A DNA stretch of 57,196 nt, from contig JBIQLN010000021.1 of assembly GCA_044464225.1 (NCBI GenBank), forward strand, positions 1 through 57,196. The letters run 5' to 3'. Each line of letters opens with the position of its first letter. The stretch's first letter is position 1. Of this stretch, positions 1-8,853 are shown piece by piece. Below the pieces are notes generated by a model. The model was not told the DNA's origin and made no database searches. It worked only from the letters and a program-made list of their open reading frames with translations. Source of the DNA: 66-474 sp044464225 (GTDB taxonomy: Bacteria > Pseudomonadota > Gammaproteobacteria > Xanthomonadales > Rhodanobacteraceae). Made by a program: the position numbers and the translations under genes.

Positions 1-1311
1 GACGGCGAGATGGAATCGCCGGACTGGCAGTTGCGCCTGATGGACGCCGTCGACGAGCGCCCGGGCGCCGAGGTCGGCGAGTACATCGAGCAGCAGATCG
101 AGAATCCGGAATTCGGGCGCATCACCGCCCAGGCCGCCAAGCAGGTGATCGTGCAGCGCATCCGCGAGGCCGAGCGCGCGCAGGTGGTCGATGCCTACAA
201 GGATCGCGTGGGCGAACTGATCAACGGCGTCGCCAAGCGGGTCGAGCGCGGCAACATCTATCTCGACCTCGGCGGCAATGCCGAAGCGTTCATCCCGCGC
301 GACAAGGCCATCCCGCGCGAAGCGGTGCGCGTGGGCGACCGCGTGCGGGGTTACCTCTACGAGGTGCGTTCCGAGCCGCGCGGGCCGCAGTTGTTCGTGT
401 CGCGCACCGCGCCGGAATTCATGATGGAGCTGTTCAAGCTGGAAGTGCCGGAAGTCGGCCAGGGCATCGTCGAGATCCGCGCCTGCGCGCGCGATGCCGG
501 TGATCGCGCCAAGATCGCGGTGGAAGCCCATGACAAGCGCACCGATCCGATCGGCGCCTGCATCGGCATGCGTGGTTCGCGTGTGCAGGCGGTGTCCAAC
601 GAATTGAACGGCGAGCGCATCGACATCGTGTTGTGGAACGATGCACCGGCGCAGTTCGTGATCAACGCGATGGCGCCGGCCGAGGTGCAGTCGATCATCG
701 TGGACGAAGACAAGCACTCGATGGACATCGCGGTGGCCGAGGACAAGCTGTCGCAGGCGATCGGCCGCGGCGGCCAGAACGTGCGCCTGGCCAGCAAGCT
801 GACCGGCTGGGACCTGAAGGTGATGACCCAGGACCAGGTCGCCGCCAAGAGCGAGGCCGAGCAGGAAGCCGCGCGCCAGTTGTTCATGGACAAGCTCGAA
901 GTCGACCAGGAAATCGCCAACATCCTGGTGCAGGAAGGCTTCTCGACCGTCGAGGAAATCGCCTACGTGCCGACCGGCGAGCTGCTGGCGGTGGAAGGCT
1001 TCGACGAGGACATCGTCGAGGAGCTGCGTTCGCGCGCCAAGGATGCGCTGCTGACCGAAGCCCTTGCGGTGGAAGAGGATCTGGACGAACACCAGCCGAG
1101 CGAGGAATTGCTGGCGCTGGAAGGCATGGACGAGGAAACCGCTTACGCGCTGGCGGAGCGCGAAATCCTGACACCGGACGATCTGGCCGACCAGGCCGTG
1201 GACGACCTGATCGACATCGAGGGCATGGACGAGGATCGCGCCGGTGCGCTGATCATGGCGGCGCGGGCGCCGATGCTGGCAAGGATGGAACAAGAAGCGG
1301 GAAATTCCTGA
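1..1311 (+). CDS. nusA: Transcription termination/antitermination protein NusA (5' end outside window)
   Basis: NusA binds RNA polymerase and nascent RNA and modulates pausing, termination and antitermination. The reading frame is open from base 1, so the N-terminal polymerase-binding part (roughly the first 60-70 residues of a protein of about 500) lies upstream. Visible in order are the S1 domain (about bases 215-360), KH1 with its GMRGSR loop (about 560-600), KH2 with GRGGQN (about 760-785), and two acidic helix-hairpin-helix repeats with the GFDEDI and GMDEDR motifs, as in gammaproteobacterial NusA. infB follows 86 bp downstream, the conserved order of this operon. The internal ATG at base 10 is not the true start. 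Confidence 0.96.
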   Translation, partial: DGEMESPDWQLRLMDAVDERPGAEVGEYIEQQIENPEFGRITAQAAKQVIVQRIREAERAQVVDAYKDRVGELINGVAKRVERGNIYLDLGGNAEAFIPRDKAIPREAVRVGDRVRGYLYEVRSEPRGPQLFVSRTAPEFMMELFKLEVPEVGQGIVEIRACARDAGDRAKIAVEAHDKRTDPIGACIGMRGSRVQAVSNELNGERIDIVLWNDAPAQFVINAMAPAEVQSIIVDEDKHSMDIAVAEDKLSQAIGRGGQNVRLASKLTGWDLKVMTQDQVAAKSEAEQEAARQLFMDKLEVDQEIANILVQEGFSTVEEIAYVPTGELLAVEGFDEDIVEELRSRAKDALLTEALAVEEDLDEHQPSEELLALEGMDEETAYALAEREILTPDDLADQAVDDLIDIEGMDEDRAGALIMAARAPMLARMEQEAGNS

Positions 1312-1397
1312 TCCCGGGAATTTCAGCACCGTCGAGGCGCGTCCCGATCGCACCGTGAACGTGCGTGGGGCGCCGAAGACACAAGAGGTTGGACACG

Positions 1398-3986
1398 ATG
1401 TCAGATATCACGATCAAGCAACTCGCGAGCATGGTGGGCACGCCCGAGGACAAGCTGCTGGCGCAGCTTGCCGAAGCCGGCATGCAGTTCGACGGGCCGG
1501 ACCAGGTCATCAGCAATCGCGAAAAAACCAAGCTGCTTGATTTCCTGCGCAGCAACCACGGCAAGCAGTCGGCCGCGGCTGCCGCCACGCCGCGCCAGAT
1601 CACGCTGAAGCGTCGCAAGGTCAGCGAGATCACGGTCGCGGGCGGGCGCGGCGCCAGCGCCAAGACGGTCAACGTGGAAGTGCGCGCCCGGCGCACCTAC
1701 GTCAAGCGCGGCGCGGTGCCGACCGACGAGGTGGTGGACAGCGAGCGCGAAGAAGCACTGCGCAAGCTGAAGGAATCGCAGGAGCAGCACGAGCGCGAGC
1801 TGGCCGAGTTGGCCGAGCAGGATCGCCGTCGCAAGGAAGAGCAGCAGAAACTCGAGGCCGCCGAGGCCGAGCGCAAGCGCGTGGCGGAAGAGCGTGCGCG
1901 CGCCGAAGCCGAAGCGGCTGCCGCGCGCACCTCCGGGGACGCGGGCGCTGCCGAAGCGACCGCGTCCCCAGCGCGCCGCCATGAGCCGCCGAAGCCGGCG
2001 GCACGCGACGGCAAGGACGCCACGACCCACAAGGCCAAGCGTTCGCGCGGTTCGCACCGCATGCGCGACGACGAAGACGAGGGCGCCGCGCGCTACGCGG
2101 GCGGCGAGCTGCACCTCACCGACGCCGAACGCGCACGCCGTTCCACCCGCAAGCGCGCACGGCCCCGGGTCGACCTGTCCCAGATCACGGGCCAGCACGG
2201 CTTCTCCAAGCCGGTCGCGCCGCAAATGCGCGAGATTCCGATCGGCGAAACCATCGTCGTGTCGGATCTTGCACAGAAGATGGCGGTGAAGGGTTCGGAA
2301 GTGGTCAAGGCGCTGTTCAAGATGGGCACCATGGTGACCATCAACCAGACCATCGACCACGATACCGCCGCGCTGGTGGTGGAAGAACTCGGCCACAAGC
2401 CGGTGGACGCGGAAGAGAAGACCGCCGAAACGGCGCTGGCCGCGCACGTGGTCACCGAAACGGCCGAGGGCGACAAGGCGCCGCGTCCGCCGGTGGTCAC
2501 CATCATGGGGCACGTCGACCACGGCAAGACGTCGCTGCTGGATTACATCCGGCGTACCAAGGTGGCGTCGGGCGAAGCCGGCGGCATCACCCAGCACATC
2601 GGTGCGTATCATGTGGAAACGCCGAAGGGCGTCATCACCTTCCTCGACACGCCCGGCCATGCGGCGTTCACGTCCATGCGTGCACGCGGCGCCCAGTCCA
2701 CCGACATCGTGGTGCTGGTGGTCGCGGCCGACGACGGCGTGATGCCGCAGACGGTCGAGGCCATCAACCACGCGCGCGCAGCCAAGGTGCCGCTGATCGT
2801 CGCGGTCAACAAGATGGACAAGCCGGAAGCCAATCCGGACAACGTTCGCCAAGGCCTGGCCCAGCACGAGGTCATTCCGGAAGACTGGGGTGGCGATACG
2901 CAGTTCGTGCCGGTGTCGGCCCGGACTGGCGACGGCGTGGACGCGCTGCTGGAAGCGATCGGCCTGCAGGCCGAGGTGATGGAACTGAAGGCGGTGCCCG
3001 ATGGGCGCGCCTCGGGCGTGGTGATCGAATCCAGCCTCGACAAGGGACGTGGTCCGGTCGCGACGGTGCTGGTGCAGCAGGGCCTCTTGAAGCGCGGCGA
3101 CTACGTGGTGTGCGGCGTCGAATACGGCCGCGTGCGCGCGCTGTTCGATGAGGCCGGCAAGCAGGTCGACAGCGCGGGTCCCTCGATCCCGGTGCAGATG
3201 CTCGGCCTGTCGGGTGTGCCGGAAGCCGGCGACGAGTTCGTGGTCGTGGCCGACGAGAAGCTGGCGCGCAACGTGGTGTCCGAGCGCGAAACCCGGCGCC
3301 GCGAGAAGCGCCTCGTCACGCGCACCAACACGCTCGAGGACGTGATGGCGATGATGGGCAAGGGCGAGGGCCAGCAGAGCCTCAACATCCTCATCAAGGC
3401 CGACGTGCAGGGTTCGGCCGAGGCGTTGCGTGAATCGCTCACCGCGATCAGCAATGATCTCGTGAAGGTCAACGTGATCACGTCCGGCGTGGGCGGCATC
3501 ACCGAATCCGATGCCACGTTGGCGGCGGCCTCGAAGGCCCTGTTGATCGGCTTCAACGTCCGTGCGGATGCGTCGGCGCGCCGGGTGATCGAATCGAGCG
3601 GCGTGGATCTTCGCTACTTTTCGATCATCTACGACGTGATCGACCAGGTGAAGCAGGCGGCTTCCGGTTTGATGGGCATGGAAGTGCGCGAGGAAATCAT
3701 CGGGGTCGCCGAGGTCAAGGATGTGTTCCGGTCGTCCAAGTTCGGTGCGATCGCGGGCTGCCAGGTGGTCGAGGGCTCGGTCAAGCGCAACAAACCCATT
3801 CGCGTGCTGCGCAACGACGTGGTGATCTTCGAAGGTGAACTGGAATCGCTGCGCCACTACAAGGAAAACGTGGAAGAAGTGAAGAGCGGCAGCGAGTGCG
3901 GCATCGGCGTCAAGCAGTACAACGACGTCAAGCCGGGCGACCGCATCGAATGCTTCGAACGAATCGAGGTTGCCCGCACGCTGTAG
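1398..3986 (+). CDS. infB: Translation initiation factor IF-2
   Basis: IF-2 is the GTPase that brings fMet-tRNA to the 30S subunit and promotes subunit joining. The 862-residue product starts MSDITIKQLA, the usual IF2 N-terminal motif. An in-frame GTG at 1365 would add 11 residues without family support, and an AGAGG ribosome binding site precedes the ATG at 1398. Domains are an N-terminal IF2_N module (about 1-50), a long charged coiled linker (about 110-250), a second IF2_N module (about 285-335), and a G domain with GHVDHGKT at 371-378, DTPGH from 417 and NKMD at 471-474. Beta-barrel and fMet-tRNA-binding domains follow. Length is normal. Confidence 0.97.
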   Translation: MSDITIKQLASMVGTPEDKLLAQLAEAGMQFDGPDQVISNREKTKLLDFLRSNHGKQSAAAAATPRQITLKRRKVSEITVAGGRGASAKTVNVEVRARRTYVKRGAVPTDEVVDSEREEALRKLKESQEQHERELAELAEQDRRRKEEQQKLEAAEAERKRVAEERARAEAEAAAARTSGDAGAAEATASPARRHEPPKPAARDGKDATTHKAKRSRGSHRMRDDEDEGAARYAGGELHLTDAERARRSTRKRARPRVDLSQITGQHGFSKPVAPQMREIPIGETIVVSDLAQKMAVKGSEVVKALFKMGTMVTINQTIDHDTAALVVEELGHKPVDAEEKTAETALAAHVVTETAEGDKAPRPPVVTIMGHVDHGKTSLLDYIRRTKVASGEAGGITQHIGAYHVETPKGVITFLDTPGHAAFTSMRARGAQSTDIVVLVVAADDGVMPQTVEAINHARAAKVPLIVAVNKMDKPEANPDNVRQGLAQHEVIPEDWGGDTQFVPVSARTGDGVDALLEAIGLQAEVMELKAVPDGRASGVVIESSLDKGRGPVATVLVQQGLLKRGDYVVCGVEYGRVRALFDEAGKQVDSAGPSIPVQMLGLSGVPEAGDEFVVVADEKLARNVVSERETRRREKRLVTRTNTLEDVMAMMGKGEGQQSLNILIKADVQGSAEALRESLTAISNDLVKVNVITSGVGGITESDATLAAASKALLIGFNVRADASARRVIESSGVDLRYFSIIYDVIDQVKQAASGLMGMEVREEIIGVAEVKDVFRSSKFGAIAGCQVVEGSVKRNKPIRVLRNDVVIFEGELESLRHYKENVEEVKSGSECGIGVKQYNDVKPGDRIECFERIEVARTL

Positions 3987-4026
3987 GCGCGGAGCACAAG
4001 CCGCAGCGCAAACCGCTCACTCTCAT

Positions 4027-4151
4027 CGTCGTTCCGGACGCCGCGCGCGGCGATCCGGAATCCGGCGCCTTTGCGTGGTTCGACTGCCCGAAGTAGAGTC
4101 ACCGGGTTCAGGGTTCCACCGCGATGAAGCCGCGGCGGTCCCGGAACGACG
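4027..4151. repeat. Palindromic intergenic element 1 (infB-rbfA gap)
   Basis: An 11-bp perfect inverted repeat (CGTCGTTCCGG at 4027-4037, its complement at 4141-4151) encloses two smaller hairpins. The left one has TTCCGGA/TCCGGAA arms (4032-4038 and 4054-4060) around a GC-only core; the right one has GTTCC/GGAAC arms (4113-4117 and 4143-4147). The organisation resembles elements at 30042-30135, 51951-52079 and 52946-53041, so this is probably a dispersed REP-like element. It lies inside a transcription unit and could affect RNA processing, which is inference. Confidence 0.6.
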
Positions 4152-4174
4152 ACGTGGATCCCATATCATCAGCC

Positions 4175-4540
4175 ATGCCCACCCGCTCCTTCCACCGCAC
4201 CGACCGCGTCAACGCCGAGCTTCGCCGCGAAGTCGGCGCGCTGGTGCATGCGGCGGTGCGCGACCACGCGTTGCCGCAGGCGAGCGTGGTGGACGTGGAA
4301 ACCAGCCGCGAACTCGATGTCGCGACCGTCTGGGTCACCGCCTTGCAGCCGGAGCTTTCCGCCGAGGTGGTGAAGGCGCTGAAATCGCTCGCCAAGGAGT
4401 TCCGTCACCAGCTCGCCCGCACGATGCGCATGCGTCGCGTGCCGGAACTGCGCTTCAAATACGACGAATCGGTGGACAAGGGCGAGCGGATCGAGGCGTT
4501 GTTGCGTGGAAACCGCGCGGATCGAAAGGGAACCCGATGA
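4175..4540 (+). CDS. rbfA: 30S ribosome-binding factor RbfA
   Basis: RbfA is a cold-shock-associated factor that binds the 30S subunit during 16S rRNA maturation. The 121-residue product starts MPTRSFHRTDRV, followed by the family-typical RVNAELRREVG helix, a central KH-like fold and a C-terminal PELRFKYDESVDKG segment. The frame is open further upstream to 4124, but that stretch overlaps the palindromic element and has no family similarity, so the ATG at 4175 is preferred. A TATCAT sequence five bases before this ATG could be a -10 box for a near-leaderless transcript (weak). The stop overlaps the next start as ATGA. Confidence 0.93.
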   Translation: MPTRSFHRTDRVNAELRREVGALVHAAVRDHALPQASVVDVETSRELDVATVWVTALQPELSAEVVKALKSLAKEFRHQLARTMRMRRVPELRFKYDESVDKGERIEALLRGNRADRKGTR

Positions 4541-4955
4541 CGCAGTCACCCCTGCTGTACGGTGAGCCGATCTCGCTCGATTCGGCGAAGCGGGTTGCCG
4601 CGGGCGCGGAGGCGGAGGCCCGTCGCAATGGCTGGCCGATGGTCATAGCGATCGTGGACAGTACGGGCCACTTGGTGTTGCTGCAGAAGCTCGACCAGGC
4701 GCAGTACGGCAGCATTGCCGTCGCGCAGCAGAAGGCGCAGACGGCGGTCGACTTCCGCCGGCCGAGCAAGGTATTCGAAGATGCCGTCGCGAGCGGAGGC
4801 CTGCATCTGCGCATGCTCGGCATGAACAATCTGCTTCCCCTCGAGGGCGGTGTGCCCCTGATCGTGGACGGGGAAATCGTGGGGGCGATAGGTGTCTCCG
4901 GCATGCAATCCACGCAGGATGCGCAAGTCGCCCAGGCGGGGGCGGCGGCGTTGGC

Positions 4956-4959
<4 letters not shown>
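4537..4959 (+). CDS. GlcG/HbpS-family (haem-degrading-like fold) protein
   Basis: This 140-residue protein belongs to the GlcG/HbpS family (Pfam Haem_degrading). Recognisable are an N-terminal LDSAKRVAAGAEAEARRNGW helix, the MVIAIVDSTGHLVLL strand pair, and the GGVPLIVDGEIVGAIGVSG core near the C-terminus. Members bind haem or small ligands, and many have no known function. No signal peptide is seen, unlike secreted HbpS. Its start overlaps the rbfA stop (ATGA) and its stop overlaps the truB start (GTGA), so it is translationally coupled on both sides within a ribosome/tRNA maturation operon, an unusual place for this family. The biological role is unknown. Confidence 0.85.
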
Positions 4960-5867
<908 letters not shown>

Positions 5868-5874
5868 CCCGCGT

Positions 5875-8115
5875 TCACAGCAACCGCATGAATTCCGCCC
5901 ACAACGGCAACTGGCGTACCCGCACGGTGGTGCCGGCGAAGATCGCGTTGGCCAGGGCGGGGGCGGCGGAAGGAAAGCCCATGTCGAATGCACCGGTCGG
6001 ATTTTCCTGCGACGGCACGAGGATCACCTGGACGTCGTGCGGCATCTGCGCCATCGTCGCGAGCGGGTAATCCTTGAAGCCTTGTTGCACGACGCGTCCG
6101 TCCTCCACGGTGATGCGTTCACGCAACGCGGTGGAGAACCCGTCCAGCGTGGCGCCGACCAGGGCCGCGCGCGCACCGGGCGGATTCACGACGCGGCCCA
6201 GGTCCGCTGCGCACACGACGTTGTGGATCACCAGGCGCGTCTTTTCCATCGATACTTCCACCGCATGGGCGACATAACCGCCGAAGGTGAAGTGGCAGGC
6301 GAGCCCGAAGCCGTGGCCTTGCGGATGCGGCTTGCTCCAGCCGATCGCATCGGCGGCAAGCTGCAGCACCCATGCAAGCCGGCCGGTGTCGAGCACGGGG
6401 CCGCCGTGTCCCCGGTACGGCAGCTTGCGCGGCTCACCCAGCAGCGCGAGCCTGAATTTCAGCGCATCGATCTTGAGCTGGTGCGCAATCTCATCGAGGA
6501 AACATTCGGTCGCGAATGCGTTGGCGGCGTGGGAGCTGGCGCGGTAACTGCCGCGCGGCAGCGCTGAATCGAGCGCATACCAGGCGTATTGCAGGTTGCC
6601 GACCAGGCCGGCCGGCAAATCGTCCGGATGCATTTCCGACAGCCACCAGCGCGCACGCGGTTCGCGGCCGGCGAGCCGCGACGTGCTGGCGATCCGGTGC
6701 GTCCAGCCGGTCAGGGCACGCTTGCGATCGGCGCAGGCCTCCAGCTTGTGCACGGAAAAAGGACGATAGGTGTCGTGCGCGAACGCTTCCGCGCGCGTCC
6801 ACATCAGCTTGACCGGCTTGCCCGCCGCCTTGGCCAGCATCACAGCTTCGGCGACGTAATCGGTTTCGAGGAAGCGTCCGAAGCCGCCTCCGGCGCGAGG
6901 CAACTGGATGGTGATCTTGTCGGCCGCCAGCCCGGTGAGCCGTCGCACCGTGTCGAACGTCGCGCGCGGATTCTGAACCGGCGCAACGATCAAGGCCTGT
7001 TGGCTGTCCACCCGCACCAGGGCATTGGGTGGTTCGGGATCGGCATGCGCGACGGTGGCGCAGTGGTAGTCGGCCTTGAATTTGTGCGGCGCGCGCTTGA
7101 TGGCTTCCGCGAAATCGCCGTCGGTGCGCACTGCCTTGGTGGGATCGGCCGCCCATGCGGTGGCGGCCGCTTCGGTGAGGGCTTCGTCGCCCTGTATCGT
7201 TTGCGCGCCCGGTTGCCAGCGCACATTTACTTTTGCAAGCGCCCGCAGTGCGGTCCATGTGTCGGAGGCCAGCACCGCGATGCTGGCGGCCAGTTGCTGG
7301 GTGCCGAGTGCGCGTGCGGGATTGGGCGCGGGAATCGCCATGACCTTCTCGACACCCTTCACTTTCATCGCATCGGTGTCGTCGAGATGCGCAAGCTTGC
7401 CGTTGGGCCAGGGACAATGGGCGATCACGGCGACCAGTGCATCACCGAACCACTCGTCGATCGCGTAGTGCTGGTGCCCGGTGACGATGTCGCGCGCGTC
7501 GACGTCGCCCGCGTCCTGTCCGATCAGCACGTATTGCGCCGGCCGCTTCGGTTTGGGCGGTGCGTTGGCCGGCTTGAGTTTCGAGGCGGCTTCGGCAAGT
7601 TCCCCGTAGCCGAGCTTGCGGCCATCCGCGGCAATCACGACGCCGCGGGAGGTGCGCAGGTTGGTGACGCCGGTCTTCCAGCGGGTCGCCGCTGCGCGCA
7701 ACAGCAGTTCGCGCGTCGCCGCGCCGACGTTGCGCAGGTCGTTCCACGCGGCCGGGACGCTGGTGCTGCCCGACGCCATCTGGTGACCGTAGGTCCAATG
7801 CGGTTCGCCACCGGCATTGGTGACACCCAGCTCCAGCGGCTCGACGACCACGCGCGGCCAGTCGGCGTCCAGTTCCTCGGCAAGGATGCGCGCTTCGGCG
7901 GTACGGATGCCCTGGCCGATTTCAGGATCGCGCGCGCCGATCACGGTGGTGCCGTCGGGTTCGATCCGCACGTAGGGGCTGAGCCGGAACAGGTTCTGGC
8001 CCAGCAGTTGGTCCGGCGTCCACGCGAACGCGGGCAGGCCGACCACGAGCGCGCCGGTGGCGGTGCCGAACACCTTCAGGAAGCGTCGGCGACTGGCATC
8101 GTGCGGACGCTTCAC
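5875..8115 (-). CDS. iorB: Isoquinoline 1-oxidoreductase-type molybdenum hydroxylase, large subunit
   Basis: This 746-residue molybdopterin-binding subunit belongs to the xanthine dehydrogenase/IorB family, periplasmic enzymes that oxidise N-heterocycles or aldehydes. A twin-arginine signal (SRRRFLK, residues 8-14, then a hydrophobic stretch) indicates Tat export of the folded enzyme. Visible motifs are EIGQGIRT, PRAGGGFGR, the GSYR segment and APALANAIF near the C-terminus. The usual GVGE motif carrying the catalytic Glu just before APALANAIF reads GAFD here, placing Asp711 at that position. The GTG start overlaps the small-subunit stop (GTGA). No FAD subunit or XdhC-type maturation gene is adjacent. 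The substrate is unknown. Confidence 0.88.
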   Translation of the reverse strand: MKRPHDASRRRFLKVFGTATGALVVGLPAFAWTPDQLLGQNLFRLSPYVRIEPDGTTVIGARDPEIGQGIRTAEARILAEELDADWPRVVVEPLELGVTNAGGEPHWTYGHQMASGSTSVPAAWNDLRNVGAATRELLLRAAATRWKTGVTNLRTSRGVVIAADGRKLGYGELAEAASKLKPANAPPKPKRPAQYVLIGQDAGDVDARDIVTGHQHYAIDEWFGDALVAVIAHCPWPNGKLAHLDDTDAMKVKGVEKVMAIPAPNPARALGTQQLAASIAVLASDTWTALRALAKVNVRWQPGAQTIQGDEALTEAAATAWAADPTKAVRTDGDFAEAIKRAPHKFKADYHCATVAHADPEPPNALVRVDSQQALIVAPVQNPRATFDTVRRLTGLAADKITIQLPRAGGGFGRFLETDYVAEAVMLAKAAGKPVKLMWTRAEAFAHDTYRPFSVHKLEACADRKRALTGWTHRIASTSRLAGREPRARWWLSEMHPDDLPAGLVGNLQYAWYALDSALPRGSYRASSHAANAFATECFLDEIAHQLKIDALKFRLALLGEPRKLPYRGHGGPVLDTGRLAWVLQLAADAIGWSKPHPQGHGFGLACHFTFGGYVAHAVEVSMEKTRLVIHNVVCAADLGRVVNPPGARAALVGATLDGFSTALRERITVEDGRVVQQGFKDYPLATMAQMPHDVQVILVPSQENPTGAFDMGFPSAAPALANAIFAGTTVRVRQLPLWAEFMRLL

Positions 8116-8639
8116 TTCGCCTTGCCCCGCAGGGCGTCCGCGGCGCGATGGATTGCCCGGCGGATGCGCGGATAGCTGCCGCAGCGGCACAGGTTGCCGA
8201 TGGCGTCGATGTCGGCGTCGCTCGGTTTCGGCTTGCGCGCAAGCAGCGCCGCCGCCGCCATGATCTGACCCGCCTGGCAGTAGCCGCACAGGATGGCGTC
8301 TTCGTCGATCCACGCCTGCTGGATGGGGTGCAGCGAACCATCCGGCTTCACCAGGCCTTCGACAGTGGTGATGGCCTGGCCGGCGAGATCCTGCATCGGC
8401 AGCGTGCAGGCGCGCTTCAACTTTCCCTCGACCAGCACGCTGCACGCGCCGCAACTGGCATCGTCGCAGCCGTACTTGCAGCCGGTCAGGCGCAGCACGT
8501 CGCGCAGGTACCAGAGAAGCGGCAGGTCGGGATCGCCGGTGTGGCGAAAATGCTTGCCGTTGATCGTGACGTCGATGCCTTCACGGACCGGCTGCGGCAC
8601 GATTTCGGCGGGCGGGGTTTGCGGGACCTGGGGCATCAT
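8112..8639 (-). CDS. iorA: Isoquinoline 1-oxidoreductase-type small subunit, (2Fe-2S)-binding
   Basis: This is the electron-transfer subunit of the molybdenum hydroxylase encoded just downstream. The 175-residue product has an N-terminal plant-ferredoxin-like [2Fe-2S] domain with Cys58, Cys63, Cys66 and Cys78, and a helical domain holding the second cluster at Cys118, Cys121, Cys151 and Cys153 (CGYCQAG and CRCGSYPRI). The start is uncertain: ATG at 8639 is chosen, and an in-frame GTG at 8675 would add 12 residues. No strong ribosome binding site distinguishes them. It is translationally coupled to the large subunit and divergent from the lysine/murein cluster. Confidence 0.88.
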   Translation of the reverse strand: MMPQVPQTPPAEIVPQPVREGIDVTINGKHFRHTGDPDLPLLWYLRDVLRLTGCKYGCDDASCGACSVLVEGKLKRACTLPMQDLAGQAITTVEGLVKPDGSLHPIQQAWIDEDAILCGYCQAGQIMAAAALLARKPKPSDADIDAIGNLCRCGSYPRIRRAIHRAADALRGKAK

Positions 8640-8853
8640 CCGGGCGATTGTATTGGGTAGTCCCGCTTTGCTCACGCGCCTGGGCGGCGTGATGGCGCGT
8701 GGCGTTCAGCCGGCATGTTGCTGTCGGCCCCGCCGGCGCATGCGGAAAGTCATGACGAGTGGTTATCAGCTTGCCACGCGATTGCGTTTTAGACGGCTGC
8801 CCGCAACACTTGCGGGCCTTGTCCGCGCTGCCGCGCATCCATCACTGCCGACC

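Noticed and set aside
1401..3857. An 818-codon open frame on the minus strand across infB.
   Set aside because: It is the antisense shadow of a GC-rich gene: His/Arg/Leu-rich composition, no domains, and infB on the plus strand is certain.
8676..8853. A lysine riboswitch or leader peptide before the aspartokinase/DAP decarboxylase gene.
   Set aside because: The 178-bp gap lacks recognisable L-box motifs and has no Lys-rich short frame or terminator/antiterminator pair.
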